In this document: positions 24,156 through 32,379 of the stretch, piece by piece
Layout of the letters: each line of letters begins with the position of its first letter
Numbering within the stretch: the stretch's first letter is position 1
Virus record (IMG/VR): IMGVR_UViG_3300046796_000084
Span: 1 to 41,092 of that record
DNA length: 41,092 nt
Direction: 5' to 3' (one strand)
Source: a virus
Program-made: the position numbers and the translations under genes
Notes under the pieces: generated by a model
The model's database searches: none
Seen by the model: the letters and a program-made list of their open reading frames with translations, nothing else
Told to the model about the DNA's origin: nothing

Positions 24156-25576
24156 TCCTGCCTCCTTTTCATTGCCTCCAGTAGCACCTCCATAACGCTT
24201 TTCTTACCGTCGGTCCGGGCGATCACATCCTCATCTATCGTCCCCCGGGCGATGATATTGTGAACGAAAACCGATCTCTTGAAACCTTCCTGTTCCTGCC
24301 GGACGGGGCCTATCCGTTCAAGAATCTGCAGCCGATTCTCAAGGTTCCAATCGTGCGTGAAGTACACCAGTGTGCGGCCTCCATGTTGAAGGTTCAGCCC
24401 ATGGCCAGCCGATTTTGGGTGCAGGAACAGGAGAGGTATCTTGCATGCGTTCCAATCGGCTTGGGTCTTCGGGCTGTCATCGAACACGCGGCCAGCCGGG
24501 AAAGCCTTGAGCAACCGGGCGAGATCGCTCCTGAAGTGGTAGGCGACAAGTATGGGTTCACCCCCGGACTCCTCGATGATCTCCTCTAGCGCCTGAAGCT
24601 TGATGTCGTGAACCTCCTTCCAATCCTTCGATTTCGGGTGGTAGTCATCATCAACATCCGGGTCGAGATACACAGCGCCGGAGGCTAGCTGCAACAGCTT
24701 CTGCGTCTTGCTGGCAGCGTTGACCGCTTCGACTTGCCTCTCGCCTAACTGGATGAACATCTTCTTCTCCATCTCACGGTAGAGTTTTCTCGCCTTCGGC
24801 GGGATGTCGACATAGATGTTGTTGACGATCGGCTCCTCCAGATCAAACCAATCCTTCATGTCGATGGTCAGGCACACGTCCTTGAGGCGTTCCTGAATCT
24901 CGGCCTGTGCGTGGGGCATCGGCACCAGTGGACCCTCACCGTACTCCGGCGGCCTGAACCAGCGCTGCTTGAAAGCCTCGTAGCTATGCCCTAGGCGCGC
25001 TCCCTGATCGACGAACCAAAGCTGACCCCACAAGTCGAGCAGCCCGTTGGGGGATGGCGTACCCGTCAGGAGATCGATCTGCTTGATCTTGGTATGCGCG
25101 ATGCTGCCCAAGGCGCGCGCACGGGCGCCGCCCTGCTTCAGACGGAAGGACTTCAGCCGGGTGCTCTCATCGATCACGACATGCTCGAACGGCCACTTCG
25201 ATCCGTAGTATTCAACCAGCCATACGAGGTTTTCGAAATTGATCGTATATACGCTGGCGTCATACTTCAGCGCCCGGCGGCGCTCATCCTCTGAACCCAT
25301 GATCGGCATGACGGTGATCTGTTTGAGGTGCGACCACTTCCTCGCCTCCTCCGGCCACGTTGTCGTGGCCACGCGTTTCGGTGCGATGACGAGCACCGGC
25401 TTGTCATTCCCGGCGATGAAGCGGATGTCGATCGCGGTGTACGTCGCAACCGTCTTGCCTGATCCCATCCCTGCCCATGTGCAGCAGCGGGGCAGGCGTA
25501 GCTGGTGCTGCACGATCATGCCCTGATAGGGGCGGGGCGTGTACAGCTTGCGCGGCGGCAATATGATCCGGCTCAT
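24152..25576 (-). CDS. SNF2-type superfamily 2 helicase
   Basis: A 474-aa DNA-dependent ATPase/helicase. Motif I is GMGSGKT (about residues 37-43), motif Ia is VLVIAPKRVATTTWPEE, motif II is VVIDEST, motif III is LLTGTPSPN, and the C-terminal RecA lobe has LVAYHFRSDL and QILERIGPVRQEQ (motif VI). These are the marks of short phage SNF2-like helicases, which lack the extra domains of chromatin remodellers. It probably acts in phage DNA replication or recombination, as it sits next to nuclease and polymerase genes. The start overlaps the stop of the HslV-like gene as ATGA. Confidence 0.85.
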   Translation of the reverse strand: MSRIILPPRKLYTPRPYQGMIVQHQLRLPRCCTWAGMGSGKTVATYTAIDIRFIAGNDKPVLVIAPKRVATTTWPEEARKWSHLKQITVMPIMGSEDERRRALKYDASVYTINFENLVWLVEYYGSKWPFEHVVIDESTRLKSFRLKQGGARARALGSIAHTKIKQIDLLTGTPSPNGLLDLWGQLWFVDQGARLGHSYEAFKQRWFRPPEYGEGPLVPMPHAQAEIQERLKDVCLTIDMKDWFDLEEPIVNNIYVDIPPKARKLYREMEKKMFIQLGERQVEAVNAASKTQKLLQLASGAVYLDPDVDDDYHPKSKDWKEVHDIKLQALEEIIEESGGEPILVAYHFRSDLARLLKAFPAGRVFDDSPKTQADWNACKIPLLFLHPKSAGHGLNLQHGGRTLVYFTHDWNLENRLQILERIGPVRQEQEGFKRSVFVHNIIARGTIDEDVIARTDGKKSVMEVLLEAMKRRQE

Positions 25577-26064
25577 CTCGGCACCCTGAGTGAATTGAGG
25601 TGATAAGTAACCATGCCTTCTCCGGTACGATGGTCGAACTCACTGGCTGTTTGGACTGCGGTCATTGCCTCGTAGCCAAGGTTCATCGTCGCCAAGGCGT
25701 AGTCACGGCCTGATCCGATGGCGTGGTACGGAAAAGTCGCCCCCCGAGAACGCGAAAACCGAGTGACCTTCTGGTAGGCGCTGCCGGACATGTACCATGC
25801 GTTGCCTTCGACGTTGCAGACCATAATGCTTATGTCGCTCTTGTCTGGATCATAGTCAGGGTAGCCAAGTTGCAGGACGTCAAACAGCCCCTCGTCTTTC
25901 ACCGTGCGCCAATACCTCTCGACGAGGTGAACAGACCCGGCGAAGCCGATGTAGTAATCAAGGCCACGGCGTATCTTGTCCTCTACCGTGGACGTCAAGC
26001 CCCAAGCATCGACGCACAGGGTATCCGCCACGATCATGCTGCCGTCAAACGCGATGGTTGTCAT
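25573..26064 (-). CDS. HslV/proteasome-like Ntn hydrolase
   Basis: A 163-aa protein from ATG 26064, which has GAGGGGG 7 nt upstream. After Met removal the sequence begins TTIAFDGSMIVADT: a catalytic N-terminal Thr1 and the A-D-T strand typical of HslV/proteasome beta subunits, with a Lys (about residue 29) in EDKI at the position of the family's active-site Lys. GFAG (about 38-41) and HAIGSGRDYALATM, the GxG...A helix, also match. No ATPase partner (HslU) gene is present here, so it would act alone or with host HslU. Other phages carry such HslV-like proteins; their targets are not known. Confidence 0.7.
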   Translation of the reverse strand: MTTIAFDGSMIVADTLCVDAWGLTSTVEDKIRRGLDYYIGFAGSVHLVERYWRTVKDEGLFDVLQLGYPDYDPDKSDISIMVCNVEGNAWYMSGSAYQKVTRFSRSRGATFPYHAIGSGRDYALATMNLGYEAMTAVQTASEFDHRTGEGMVTYHLNSLRVPR

Positions 26065-26299
26065 TGTCGACCCCCTCGAACAATCTCTTGCGGATATCAT
26101 CGAGCACTACCCTGCGCAGATTATTGTGAATGAAGTCGAGCATCGACGGTGGGGTCAACTCGTACCGATCGATGTTTAAGTACACCTCGGCGTGAAACAA
26201 TTCCCCCTCGATCTCAACTTCCAACTCGGACTGATAGCCGAGCACATCACCCCCCGCTCCTCTGACCGGGGAAAAGCGAACCTCCTTTGATACCCTCAT
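26045..26299 (-). CDS. Hypothetical protein in replication operon
   Basis: An 84-aa protein with a beta-rich first half (EVRFSPVRGAGGDVLGYQSE, LEVEIEGELFHAEVYLNID) and a helical second half. The family is not recognised. The start overlaps the VRR-NUC stop as ATGA, and its 3' end overlaps the HslV-like start by 20 nt, so it is translated within the operon. No enzymatic motif or membrane segment is visible. Confidence 0.5.
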   Translation of the reverse strand: MRVSKEVRFSPVRGAGGDVLGYQSELEVEIEGELFHAEVYLNIDRYELTPPSMLDFIHNNLRRVVLDDIRKRLFEGVDNDNHRV

Positions 26300-26595
26300 C
26301 TTTTAATCTCCTCAAAAATCTCCTCGAAAAAATCCTCGATAGCTTCATAGCTGTCCAGTACACGGACATCCACCCCTTGCAATCTCAAACGCGCAATCTC
26401 TCGCTGTTGATGATCTTCCAACTCCCCCTCCGGGCGCTTCAGTTCAACTAAGTGCGCCCCGTTAAAGGCCACGAACCAATCCGGTGCTCCCTTCCTTTGG
26501 TACCACGTCACCTTGCGAACTAATGCGCCATACTGCTTGGCCACCTTCAGCAGATAGTCCCTGATATCTCCTTCCAGAATCGGCTTGTCCTTCAT
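26296..26595 (-). CDS. VRR-NUC domain nuclease
   Basis: A 99-aa protein that is almost entirely one VRR-NUC domain, a PD-(D/E)xK nuclease fold. The catalytic residues are visible as the acidic residue near the start (LEGDIRDYLL), then RKGAPDWFVAF (the P-D), and HLVELKRPEGE (E-x-K), followed by HQQREIARLRLQGVDVRVL and a C-terminal acidic helix. Such stand-alone proteins are believed to cut branched replication or recombination intermediates. The start at 26595, three nt after the polymerase stop with an AAAGGGA site, is preferred to an in-frame ATG inside the polymerase gene. Confidence 0.8.
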   Translation of the reverse strand: MKDKPILEGDIRDYLLKVAKQYGALVRKVTWYQRKGAPDWFVAFNGAHLVELKRPEGELEDHQQREIARLRLQGVDVRVLDSYEAIEDFFEEIFEEIKR

Positions 26596-26597
26596 GG

Positions 26598-28664
26598 CTA
26601 TCCCTTTCGGTAACGATAAGTCTCGAAGCCCTTGGCCGCTAACGGTATGTCCGGTGCCCACCTCGGATTGGCAGACAGTATCCGGCTCAGTCCCTCCGCG
26701 CTGAACTCGTCACTGTCAGGCACCTCAGTGATGAACTCGTCATGTACTTCCAACACGATCCTGTACCCTGCCTGTTCGATGTTGAACTTCGAGCAGTAGA
26801 AGACATCCCGCGCGAACGCTTGGGTAATGTTCTCCACCAGCTTGCCCCCGTAGGTACTGATCTTTCCCCACTTGTGACTGAACTGGTTGACGCCGTCGTA
26901 GCTGATCTTGCCCTTGTCATCTACCCTTGGTGCCGGGTAGCAGAGCGCGCGACCGGAGGGCAGGATGATCCTGAGCCATTCGCCGGTGCGCCTCATCCGT
27001 ACACGGCGGCAGGTAAACGATATGCCCGGCTCCCTGATCGCCATGATTGTCGCTTCCCGAACGTCCTGCCAAAACGCGACGATCTCGGGGTGTTGCGCCC
27101 TCCACATGCGCTTCAATGAATCACAGGCGCAGAACACGTCAAGGCTCAGGCCGTAGGTCGTGCGTTTGGTTTTCTTGCACCAGTACCAGAACTTGACCGC
27201 CTCGTTCCAGACGCTCTCCGGTATGCTGGGTATGGCCATCCGTGACATGTGATCGAGATCAATGCGGTACGTCGCGGCTCCCGTGAGGAAGGCACCGACC
27301 CCTCCCTCGTAACCTAGCATCAACTCCATGACCTTACCGATCTGACGCTTGTCACCTATCGCTTCCGAGGGCGGTACCCCGAAGGCTTTGCCATAGGAAA
27401 CCTGATACAAGTCCTCAGTCAGCCCCGCGTCGTAATCCATGAAGGCTTGCAGCTTCCACTTCTCTTTGGCCAAGTACGCCACGCCACGACCCTCGATGTT
27501 AGACAGATCAGATACGACCAGCTTCATGCCCGGAGCCGCCACGATGCACCCCCGCAGCGCGTTAGAAGTGATCGACATGACGTTAGGGTAGATGATGTCA
27601 GCGCAGTCGGCCTTGATCGCCTCTATACCCACATCGATCTCCTCTGCCTTCATGTCCGGCCTTGGGAAGTTCTGCGGCTGCACGGTGCGCCCCGCTGCCC
27701 TGCCGGTACGTCCTGCGCCGTCGAACTGTATGGTGCCGCACAGACGGCCGTTAGTTTGCCCTTTAATAATCTTGTTATACTTTGCCGTGCTGGTGGTCGA
27801 AGTCTGAAGTCTTACCCTGACCAACTCCTTCAGGGCTTCCGGGATTTCTGGATCAGCCAGCACTTTTTCTAAAGTGTCTTTGGTCATGTCGGGAAGCGAG
27901 AACCCGTACTCCTCAAGGATGTACGCTAGTAGAACGTCTCGCTGCGTAGCACTCTCAACCGCGCCGTTGGTCATCTCATTGGTTCGGCATTTGAGAGCCT
28001 TCTGTTCCAGATTGACGGCACGGAGCGCGGCGTGAGCGAGGCCAAGATCAACGGTAAATCCCCGGTCGTTGATTTCCTGATCCAGATGCCAGAGCGCTAA
28101 TTCATTTCCCTTGTAATTCCAGATTGGCATCTTCCGCGCGATCTCGCGCATGGCTGCGGTATCGTTAATCGCGTACTTCATAAAAGTAGCCCAATCTTCG
28201 GGGTGCGTGAAGCGCGTCGCACGGCGTATCTTGACGTTCTTTGGACGAGGTTTGCAGAATAGATGGATCAGTCGGGTGCCGTCCTTCATCTTGGCTAGGT
28301 CATCTTCCACCTTGAATATCTGGCAAAGCTTGTCTAGAGAGCCGGGCAGCGCTAGCGACAGCGCTTGCACCATCGTGTCCCGCCAGCGCGGGATCGGTAT
28401 TTGAATCTTGGTATTGCTGGCATAGCGCAGCACGTTGCGGTCGAACATGCTGTTGTGCGCAGTCACAAGCCGCTCGGGATCGCGCAGCGCGCACATGAGA
28501 TCGGGCACGTCATACGGGTGCTCACCGGCGGTCAGATCAAGCCCTAGCACGGGGCCATCGTCGATGGCATAGGTCAGGATCATCACCTCGCAAGTGGTAG
28601 CGTAGGCGTAGGTACCATTAGCGATCGGTATGCTGTTGAATGTTTCGGTATCGAGCCAGATCAC
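26598..28664 (-). CDS. DNA polymerase, family A
   Basis: A 688-aa replicative polymerase with a proofreading exonuclease. ExoI is WLDTETFN at residues 3-10, exoII AHNSMFDRNVL, exoIII KYAINDTAAM. Polymerase motif A is VVSDLSNIEGRGVAYLA, motif B is KRQIGKVMELMLGYEGG and motif C is LEVHDEF. There is no 5' nuclease domain, as in T7-type enzymes, but the length and the LGYEGG version of motif B resemble the family found beside DUF2815/DUF2800 proteins rather than T7 itself. The start is GTG 28664, giving MIWLDTET and preceded by TAGGAATT. Together with the primase-helicase (37886-39862) it would form the replisome. Confidence 0.9.
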   Translation of the reverse strand: MIWLDTETFNSIPIANGTYAYATTCEVMILTYAIDDGPVLGLDLTAGEHPYDVPDLMCALRDPERLVTAHNSMFDRNVLRYASNTKIQIPIPRWRDTMVQALSLALPGSLDKLCQIFKVEDDLAKMKDGTRLIHLFCKPRPKNVKIRRATRFTHPEDWATFMKYAINDTAAMREIARKMPIWNYKGNELALWHLDQEINDRGFTVDLGLAHAALRAVNLEQKALKCRTNEMTNGAVESATQRDVLLAYILEEYGFSLPDMTKDTLEKVLADPEIPEALKELVRVRLQTSTTSTAKYNKIIKGQTNGRLCGTIQFDGAGRTGRAAGRTVQPQNFPRPDMKAEEIDVGIEAIKADCADIIYPNVMSITSNALRGCIVAAPGMKLVVSDLSNIEGRGVAYLAKEKWKLQAFMDYDAGLTEDLYQVSYGKAFGVPPSEAIGDKRQIGKVMELMLGYEGGVGAFLTGAATYRIDLDHMSRMAIPSIPESVWNEAVKFWYWCKKTKRTTYGLSLDVFCACDSLKRMWRAQHPEIVAFWQDVREATIMAIREPGISFTCRRVRMRRTGEWLRIILPSGRALCYPAPRVDDKGKISYDGVNQFSHKWGKISTYGGKLVENITQAFARDVFYCSKFNIEQAGYRIVLEVHDEFITEVPDSDEFSAEGLSRILSANPRWAPDIPLAAKGFETYRYRKG

Positions 28665-28690
28665 TTTTAAATTCCTAGTTAAAGAAGTAA

Positions 28691-28711
28691 GAGGAACCTT
28701 TAGGGTTCCTC
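28691..28711 (-). terminator. Hairpin before polymerase gene, possible attenuator
   Basis: An 8-bp stem GAGGAACC/GGTTCCTC (28691-28698 with 28704-28711) around a 5-nt loop. On the minus strand it is followed by TTACTTCTTTAAC, a partial T-run, 26 nt before the polymerase GTG. It could weaken read-through into the polymerase gene. Confidence 0.5.
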
Positions 28712-28750
28712 GTACATGGTCGTTGGGCTGATTTCCGGTTTTTAATTTAA

Positions 28751-28868
28751 GGTGCCACGCGGTTTATGCACAGTAAACGAAGCTGTGTTACACGAGATGG
28801 GTTCCGTATACCTAGCTCATCAGCCCCCATCAGGCGTGTGACCAACACGCTCATTTTAGGAAGGCACC
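28751..28868 (-). ncRNA. Cloverleaf-like structured intergenic element
   Basis: The 216-nt gap between the DUF2815 gene and the polymerase gene contains four exact inverted repeats that nest as a closing stem and three hairpins: 28751-28756 with 28863-28868 (GGTGCC/GGCACC), 28769-28773 with 28783-28787, 28796-28801 with 28826-28831, and 28834-28839 with 28845-28850. No reading frame with a start and ribosome site fits. It is not a tRNA: the T-loop consensus and arm lengths do not match. As the flanking genes are on the minus strand, it is most likely part of that mRNA, as a leader of the polymerase gene or a processed RNA. Confidence 0.4.
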
Positions 28869-28880
28869 CCCGTTAAAATT

Positions 28881-29459
28881 CTATATGAGATCGTCAACAT
28901 CACCATCATCCTCGTCGCCGCTGTCCGAGAGATCGGGGAAGGAGTCAGCCGGTGCCGGTGCGCCGCCGCCAAAGGCGTCGCCGTCTGAATGAAACTGGAC
29001 GCCGGTCAGGGTAGCGTTTATCCGCTTGCCGAACTTGGCATCATCCTGCGCCCATATATCGACGATGGCGTTGACGTAGCAACCGGCATAGGGTTTCCCG
29101 TCGTTGGCAGTCAACGGCTGGCGACGGCCATCGATCACGGTCGGGCGGTTCTTGTTGTACGAACTCAAGAAGTATTTATCTTCGAAGCCTTGGAATACTT
29201 GCCCGGCGCTGCTCGTCTTCTCGCGCTCACCGTAGGCAACTTTCTCCTTGCGCTTCAGTTCTTCCAGAGTCTTCTCACCCTTGGCTTTCCACTTGGTCGT
29301 AGCCACCTCCTCCATAGCTGCCTCGATAGCCTTGGCATTTTTGCTGTCCGGGTCGATGATGAACGTCGCACCGTAGCGCGGGGTACCTTCGTCAATCGAC
29401 TTCGCCTCAAACAGGTTAGGAAAGGCCAGCCTTACTTTATTCAAAGTTACCATTGCCAT
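28881..29459 (-). CDS. DUF2815 family ssDNA-binding protein
   Basis: A 192-aa protein of the DUF2815 (Enc34-like) single-strand DNA-binding family. It begins VTLNKVRLAFPNLFEAKSID and has YGATFIIDP, the aromatic-rich GFEDKYFLSSYNKNRPTVID, and YAGCYVNAIVDIWAQD, the core OB-fold strands. The C terminus is very acidic (DSGDEDDGDVDDL), as in T7 gp2.5, where that tail recruits replication partners. It is followed downstream by the structured gap and the polymerase gene. The start, with GGAGAAGAAAC, gives MAMVTLN; an internal ATG two codons later is a less likely alternative. Confidence 0.8.
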   Translation of the reverse strand: MAMVTLNKVRLAFPNLFEAKSIDEGTPRYGATFIIDPDSKNAKAIEAAMEEVATTKWKAKGEKTLEELKRKEKVAYGEREKTSSAGQVFQGFEDKYFLSSYNKNRPTVIDGRRQPLTANDGKPYAGCYVNAIVDIWAQDDAKFGKRINATLTGVQFHSDGDAFGGGAPAPADSFPDLSDSGDEDDGDVDDLI

Positions 29460-29497
29460 GTTTCTTCTCCTTGAGATTAACTATTACAGATTATCGA

Positions 29498-30829
29498 TTA
29501 CAGTAAATCGTCCACACTTTCAGACTTGTCACTGATTACTTCAAACTGCTCTGCGACATGCGTCAATGCAGGGCGCTTGTCGGTCGCAGGTACTACAGTC
29601 TTACCACCCGGCTTGCGGGTAATAAGTCCTTGCAGCTTCGGCCATTGGCGGTCGCCAATGATCTTCGCTTTGAACAGCTTCTCAGCTTGCGGCGCCGTCA
29701 CAAGCTTCTTGTTGTACATGTGTTCTTCCTTGATCTTCATGCGCTTCAATTCAGCTTCGGCAGCGGCAACATTGACCCACTCCCGGTTGCCCTCGTTACC
29801 TTGAACTACCTTCCAATCGGCAAGCTGGCCGTTCTGTTCCAGAAGATACCAATCCCGCGTATCCTCGACGGCCTTGACCCATTGCTTCACCAGAGGCAAG
29901 CAGTTGGCCATGCTGTTGAGTTGCTCCGGCGTGTAGCTTTTGACGAAGTGATCCACTTGGCCAATCATGGTCGCACCGGGCACGCCCTCCATCCCCTCCT
30001 GAATTTCCTCGAACTGAGATATGACGAGGGCATCGGTCGCCTTATTGAACGCCGGACACTGAAGCTTGGCACGGCAGAACTTGCACTGCGCCTCACCGGG
30101 GGTCAGGTACTTTTCAGCGATCGAGCCATCCTCCTCCCGGAAGACTGACCAGACTCGGTTTGCGGCAAGCTTCACCTCATCCGCGAAGTCCATCAACTCA
30201 TCGATCTCCATCACGAACTCAGCCGGATCGTCAAACACGCGAGGCTGGTGGATAACCATCCTGACCCGCTTGAAGTCCTGCACCAGACTGTGTTCGTTGT
30301 ACGCAGCCAAGGCGTAGATCATCAACTGCCGATTGCCGACCACGGATACCGGCGTGTGGCCGTATTTCAGATCGATGATGACCAGTTCCTCCGGCTTGAC
30401 GATGTGCGTGTCTAGAGTGCCGACTGCCTCCGGCTCCCCCGTGAGGTGTGAGATATCGAGCGCGTACTCAACGTACACCTCGCCCTCCTCGCCGTGATTG
30501 AGAACGTAGTCCATGTACGACTGAATGTAGTCAACCATATCCTGATCGACCTCGAACTCATTGCGCGCCTTGATACCGGCAACGCCACCAAGTTTCCATG
30601 TACATGTATCTTCATTATCTGCGCTCACCCCCACGGCGATGATTTTGCCTAAGTGAACATTCGCATTGACCTCCGCGATCAAACTTTCGGAAGCCAAGAA
30701 GTGAGCAGCCGTGCCTTCATCCGCAGCCTTCGACGGATGATCGGGCAACCCCTTCTCCATGTGCATCTTGCCGACGCAGACCATCCAGCCATCTGCGCCG
30801 GATGGCGACAACTTCGCATGGGCACCCAT
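29498..30829 (-). CDS. DUF2800 protein, Cas4-like PD-(D/E)xK nuclease
   Basis: A 443-aa protein of the DUF2800 family. The N terminus HAKLSPSGADGWMVCVGKMH and DEGTAAHFLASESL are typical, and the nuclease core shows EPEAVGTLDTHIV, IIDLKYGHTPV (D-x-K) and RQLMIYALAA, the Q-x-x-x-Y helix of RecB/Cas4-like exonucleases. Cys residues in CKFCRAKLQCPAF could form part of an iron-sulphur cluster, as in Cas4, AddB and RecB-like proteins; one further Cys would be needed nearby. It probably processes DNA ends in replication or recombination with the DUF2815 protein. The start overlaps the preceding stop as TAATG. Confidence 0.8.
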   Translation of the reverse strand: MGAHAKLSPSGADGWMVCVGKMHMEKGLPDHPSKAADEGTAAHFLASESLIAEVNANVHLGKIIAVGVSADNEDTCTWKLGGVAGIKARNEFEVDQDMVDYIQSYMDYVLNHGEEGEVYVEYALDISHLTGEPEAVGTLDTHIVKPEELVIIDLKYGHTPVSVVGNRQLMIYALAAYNEHSLVQDFKRVRMVIHQPRVFDDPAEFVMEIDELMDFADEVKLAANRVWSVFREEDGSIAEKYLTPGEAQCKFCRAKLQCPAFNKATDALVISQFEEIQEGMEGVPGATMIGQVDHFVKSYTPEQLNSMANCLPLVKQWVKAVEDTRDWYLLEQNGQLADWKVVQGNEGNREWVNVAAAEAELKRMKIKEEHMYNKKLVTAPQAEKLFKAKIIGDRQWPKLQGLITRKPGGKTVVPATDKRPALTHVAEQFEVISDKSESVDDLL

Positions 30830-31302
30830 TACTTTGCCTCTTTTGCTTTGTTGATAGCTTTGGACAGCGCGATCTCAAGATCAACGTACCGATCGGCGGG
30901 GACTTTAGGCAAGCGATCGCCGCCGAACTTGCTGATCAATGCGATCGTAGCGTCACGTCCGACCAAGCTGCCAAGTTCGGTAACTAATACGCCCAAGGAT
31001 TTCTGCGTAACTTTCTCGGGATTGTCATCGCCCTCAGCGTCTGGATCGGAATCAGGAGCGGGTACAGCCTTTGGTTTTGCAGCAGCCGCAGGGTCAGCGC
31101 CCTTCGGTTTAGCGGGGGTCTTTGCCGGTTTCTCTTGAGCTTCGTTTTTGGCAGCAGAGTTTTCTGGTGGACCTTCCTTGAGAAACGGAAGGGTTGGAAT
31201 CTTCGCGATCAGTCTTTCGAGATTAGTGTTTAGTTTTCCGAATGTTACGTTCAGACCTTCGAGATTAGCGTTTATTTTTCCTAATTGATCTTCGAGTGAC
31301 AT
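30829..31302 (-). CDS. Hypothetical protein with coiled coil and C-terminal helical motif
   Basis: A 157-aa protein. Residues 1-38 form a heptad-patterned coiled coil (LEDQLGKINANLEGLNVTFG), residues 40-100 are a Pro/Ala/Lys/Asp linker, and the last ~50 residues (LVTELGSLVGRDATIALISK, FGGDRLPKVPADRYVDLEIA) match a small C-terminal domain seen in diverse phage replication-region proteins, of the pattern GR-A---L--KFG---L--VP---Y. The function is unknown. It stands directly upstream of the DUF2800 gene (stop/start overlap) and may be its partner. AGGAAAGGAAGC precedes the ATG. Confidence 0.55.
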   Translation of the reverse strand: MSLEDQLGKINANLEGLNVTFGKLNTNLERLIAKIPTLPFLKEGPPENSAAKNEAQEKPAKTPAKPKGADPAAAAKPKAVPAPDSDPDAEGDDNPEKVTQKSLGVLVTELGSLVGRDATIALISKFGGDRLPKVPADRYVDLEIALSKAINKAKEAK

Positions 31303-31393
31303 GGTGCTTCCTTTCCTAGTAGTGGTTAAAGATTAGAGATTATCAATACGAACTCCTAGTTTAGCAGCAGCTAAGAATTCGTCAAGTCTTATT

Positions 31394-31651
31394 TCAGCGT
31401 ACTCGCTCTAGATGGCGCTCCGACGCGTAGATGCCCTCCTCACATTGCGGCCTTGCCAGCACATTTTCCATGCGCAGCGACGTCCGCAGTCTGCGTATGC
31501 GGTTTGCATGGCACTGAGCAAGCGCCGCGTAGTGGTCGACGTGCGTCATGGCGTGGAGGAAATCGTGCTCGGCATGCTGCAACTCATTCGACATCTGCTC
31601 CTTGAGCGACGGCTCTACCAGCTTCAATAGTTTCTTTACTATCCCGATCAT
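31394..31651 (-). CDS. Small helical hypothetical protein
   Basis: An 85-aa protein, mostly one long helical stretch: MIGIVKKLLKLVEPSLKEQM, then LQHAEHDFLHAMTHVDHYAA and RIRRLRTSLRM. The middle resembles a family of small phage proteins of the pattern L--AE-DLL-A----EY, of unknown function. ATG 31651 is chosen because it follows the upstream stop with GGGGGGC 8 nt before it; an earlier in-frame start lies inside the upstream gene. The ~90 nt after it, to 31303, hold only a weak TTTAGC/GCTAAG hairpin. Confidence 0.55.
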   Translation of the reverse strand: MIGIVKKLLKLVEPSLKEQMSNELQHAEHDFLHAMTHVDHYAALAQCHANRIRRLRTSLRMENVLARPQCEEGIYASERHLERVR

Positions 31652-31653
31652 TT

Positions 31654-31845
31654 TTAGTGCCCCCCTTCGGCTTTTTTGGCTTCTTCCATGACTACCCACT
31701 TCGCCCGTTCCAGTGCGCCCACCATGACAAGACGACCGTGGTCCAGTTCAACGCTTTCAGCTTCGGTAGTCAGTCTTCCGTCCTCGAACAGCTTGATCTC
31801 GATCCTCAGTTTAAGCTTTGCTTCACCCATTTCTGCTTCACTCAT
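31654..31845 (-). CDS. Small hypothetical protein
   Basis: A 63-aa, mixed beta-helix protein: GEAKLKLRIEIKLFEDGRLT, a strand pair, then MVGALERAKWVVMEEAKKAE. The family is not recognised. It starts just 1 nt after the stop of the Cys-rich gene upstream and ends 2 nt before the next start. It is a typical early small protein, with no catalytic or membrane feature. Confidence 0.5.
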   Translation of the reverse strand: MSEAEMGEAKLKLRIEIKLFEDGRLTTEAESVELDHGRLVMVGALERAKWVVMEEAKKAEGGH

Positions 31846-32064
31846 TTAGTTCTCCTCGATAATGTCAAACATATTGGTCACGTCACAGGTGTGAAAATTA
31901 TCCCCGTCCCGCAACCGCCAGCCCTGCTCTGTCTCCTCCCAAAACAAGTTCTTCTTACCGCAGCGACGACACTTTAAGTTAGGTCGATCCTTAACGTAGT
32001 AATACTTATCTTTATCGTCGAAGCCGTACCAACGATCAAGCATCTCGTCAGCGATATCGCCCAT
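31846..32064 (-). CDS. Cys-rich mini-protein (third in array)
   Basis: A 72-aa protein with CRRCGKKNLFWEETEQGWRL, then HTC, so a possible zinc knuckle made of C-x-x-C and H-T-C. It ends with VTNMFDIIEEN. The octapeptide MFDIIEEN also occurs in the primase-helicase (about residues 306-313), with near-identical DNA. It is the last of three Cys-containing proteins that alternate with the ETLEQ paralogs upstream. The family is not recognised. Confidence 0.55.
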   Translation of the reverse strand: MGDIADEMLDRWYGFDDKDKYYYVKDRPNLKCRRCGKKNLFWEETEQGWRLRDGDNFHTCDVTNMFDIIEEN

Positions 32065-32067
32065 AGG

Positions 32068-32379
32068 TCAACCCCCCATATTGTTTAATTGAGGAAAAAA
32101 AAGGGGGTAGTTGCGCTGCTCGATGTCATCCTGACAGCGCTGCGCCCCGTTCCTGCGGCCTGATCGGTAGGCCATGCTGCTCATTATCATGGCCGTCTTT
32201 ACCCTCTCACAGATCGCGATGCACTCTGCGCGCTCGTCCCTGATCGCCCGGTCGAACAGGTAGCACAAGTCCCTGAACGAGGCGTCGTGCATGACCTCCT
32301 CCAACGGCGGCATACTATTGTCGGGCATCTCTTGAAATATGCGGTACACATACTGCTCGATGGTTTCGCCGGGGTTCAT
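32068..32379 (-). CDS. ETLEQ-family paralog A3
   Basis: A 103-aa protein, one of three relatives in a 1.2-kb array. The shared N-terminal motif appears as ETIEQYVYRIF, followed by FRDLCYLFDRAIRDER, then a Cys/Ala-rich helical second half (AECIAICERVKTAMIMSSM and RRNGAQRCQDDIEQR) that aligns with that of paralog A2. The second half is reminiscent of helical domains common in small phage proteins. The start lies in the second copy of a 16-nt junction repeat and overlaps the previous stop. No function is known. Confidence 0.6.
   Translation of the reverse strand: MNPGETIEQYVYRIFQEMPDNSMPPLEEVMHDASFRDLCYLFDRAIRDERAECIAICERVKTAMIMSSMAYRSGRRNGAQRCQDDIEQRNYPLFFPQLNNMGG

Noticed and set aside
28796-28831. 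Hammerhead ribozyme core: CTGATGAG followed by CGGAAC on the minus strand.
   Set aside because: The GAAA core is changed to GGAA, and the intervening bases do not form stem II, so a working hammerhead is unlikely.
28751-28868. A tRNA gene, because of the four-stem cloverleaf outline.
   Set aside because: Arm lengths, T-loop consensus, anticodon stem and a CCA-compatible acceptor do not fit; the element is 118 nt.
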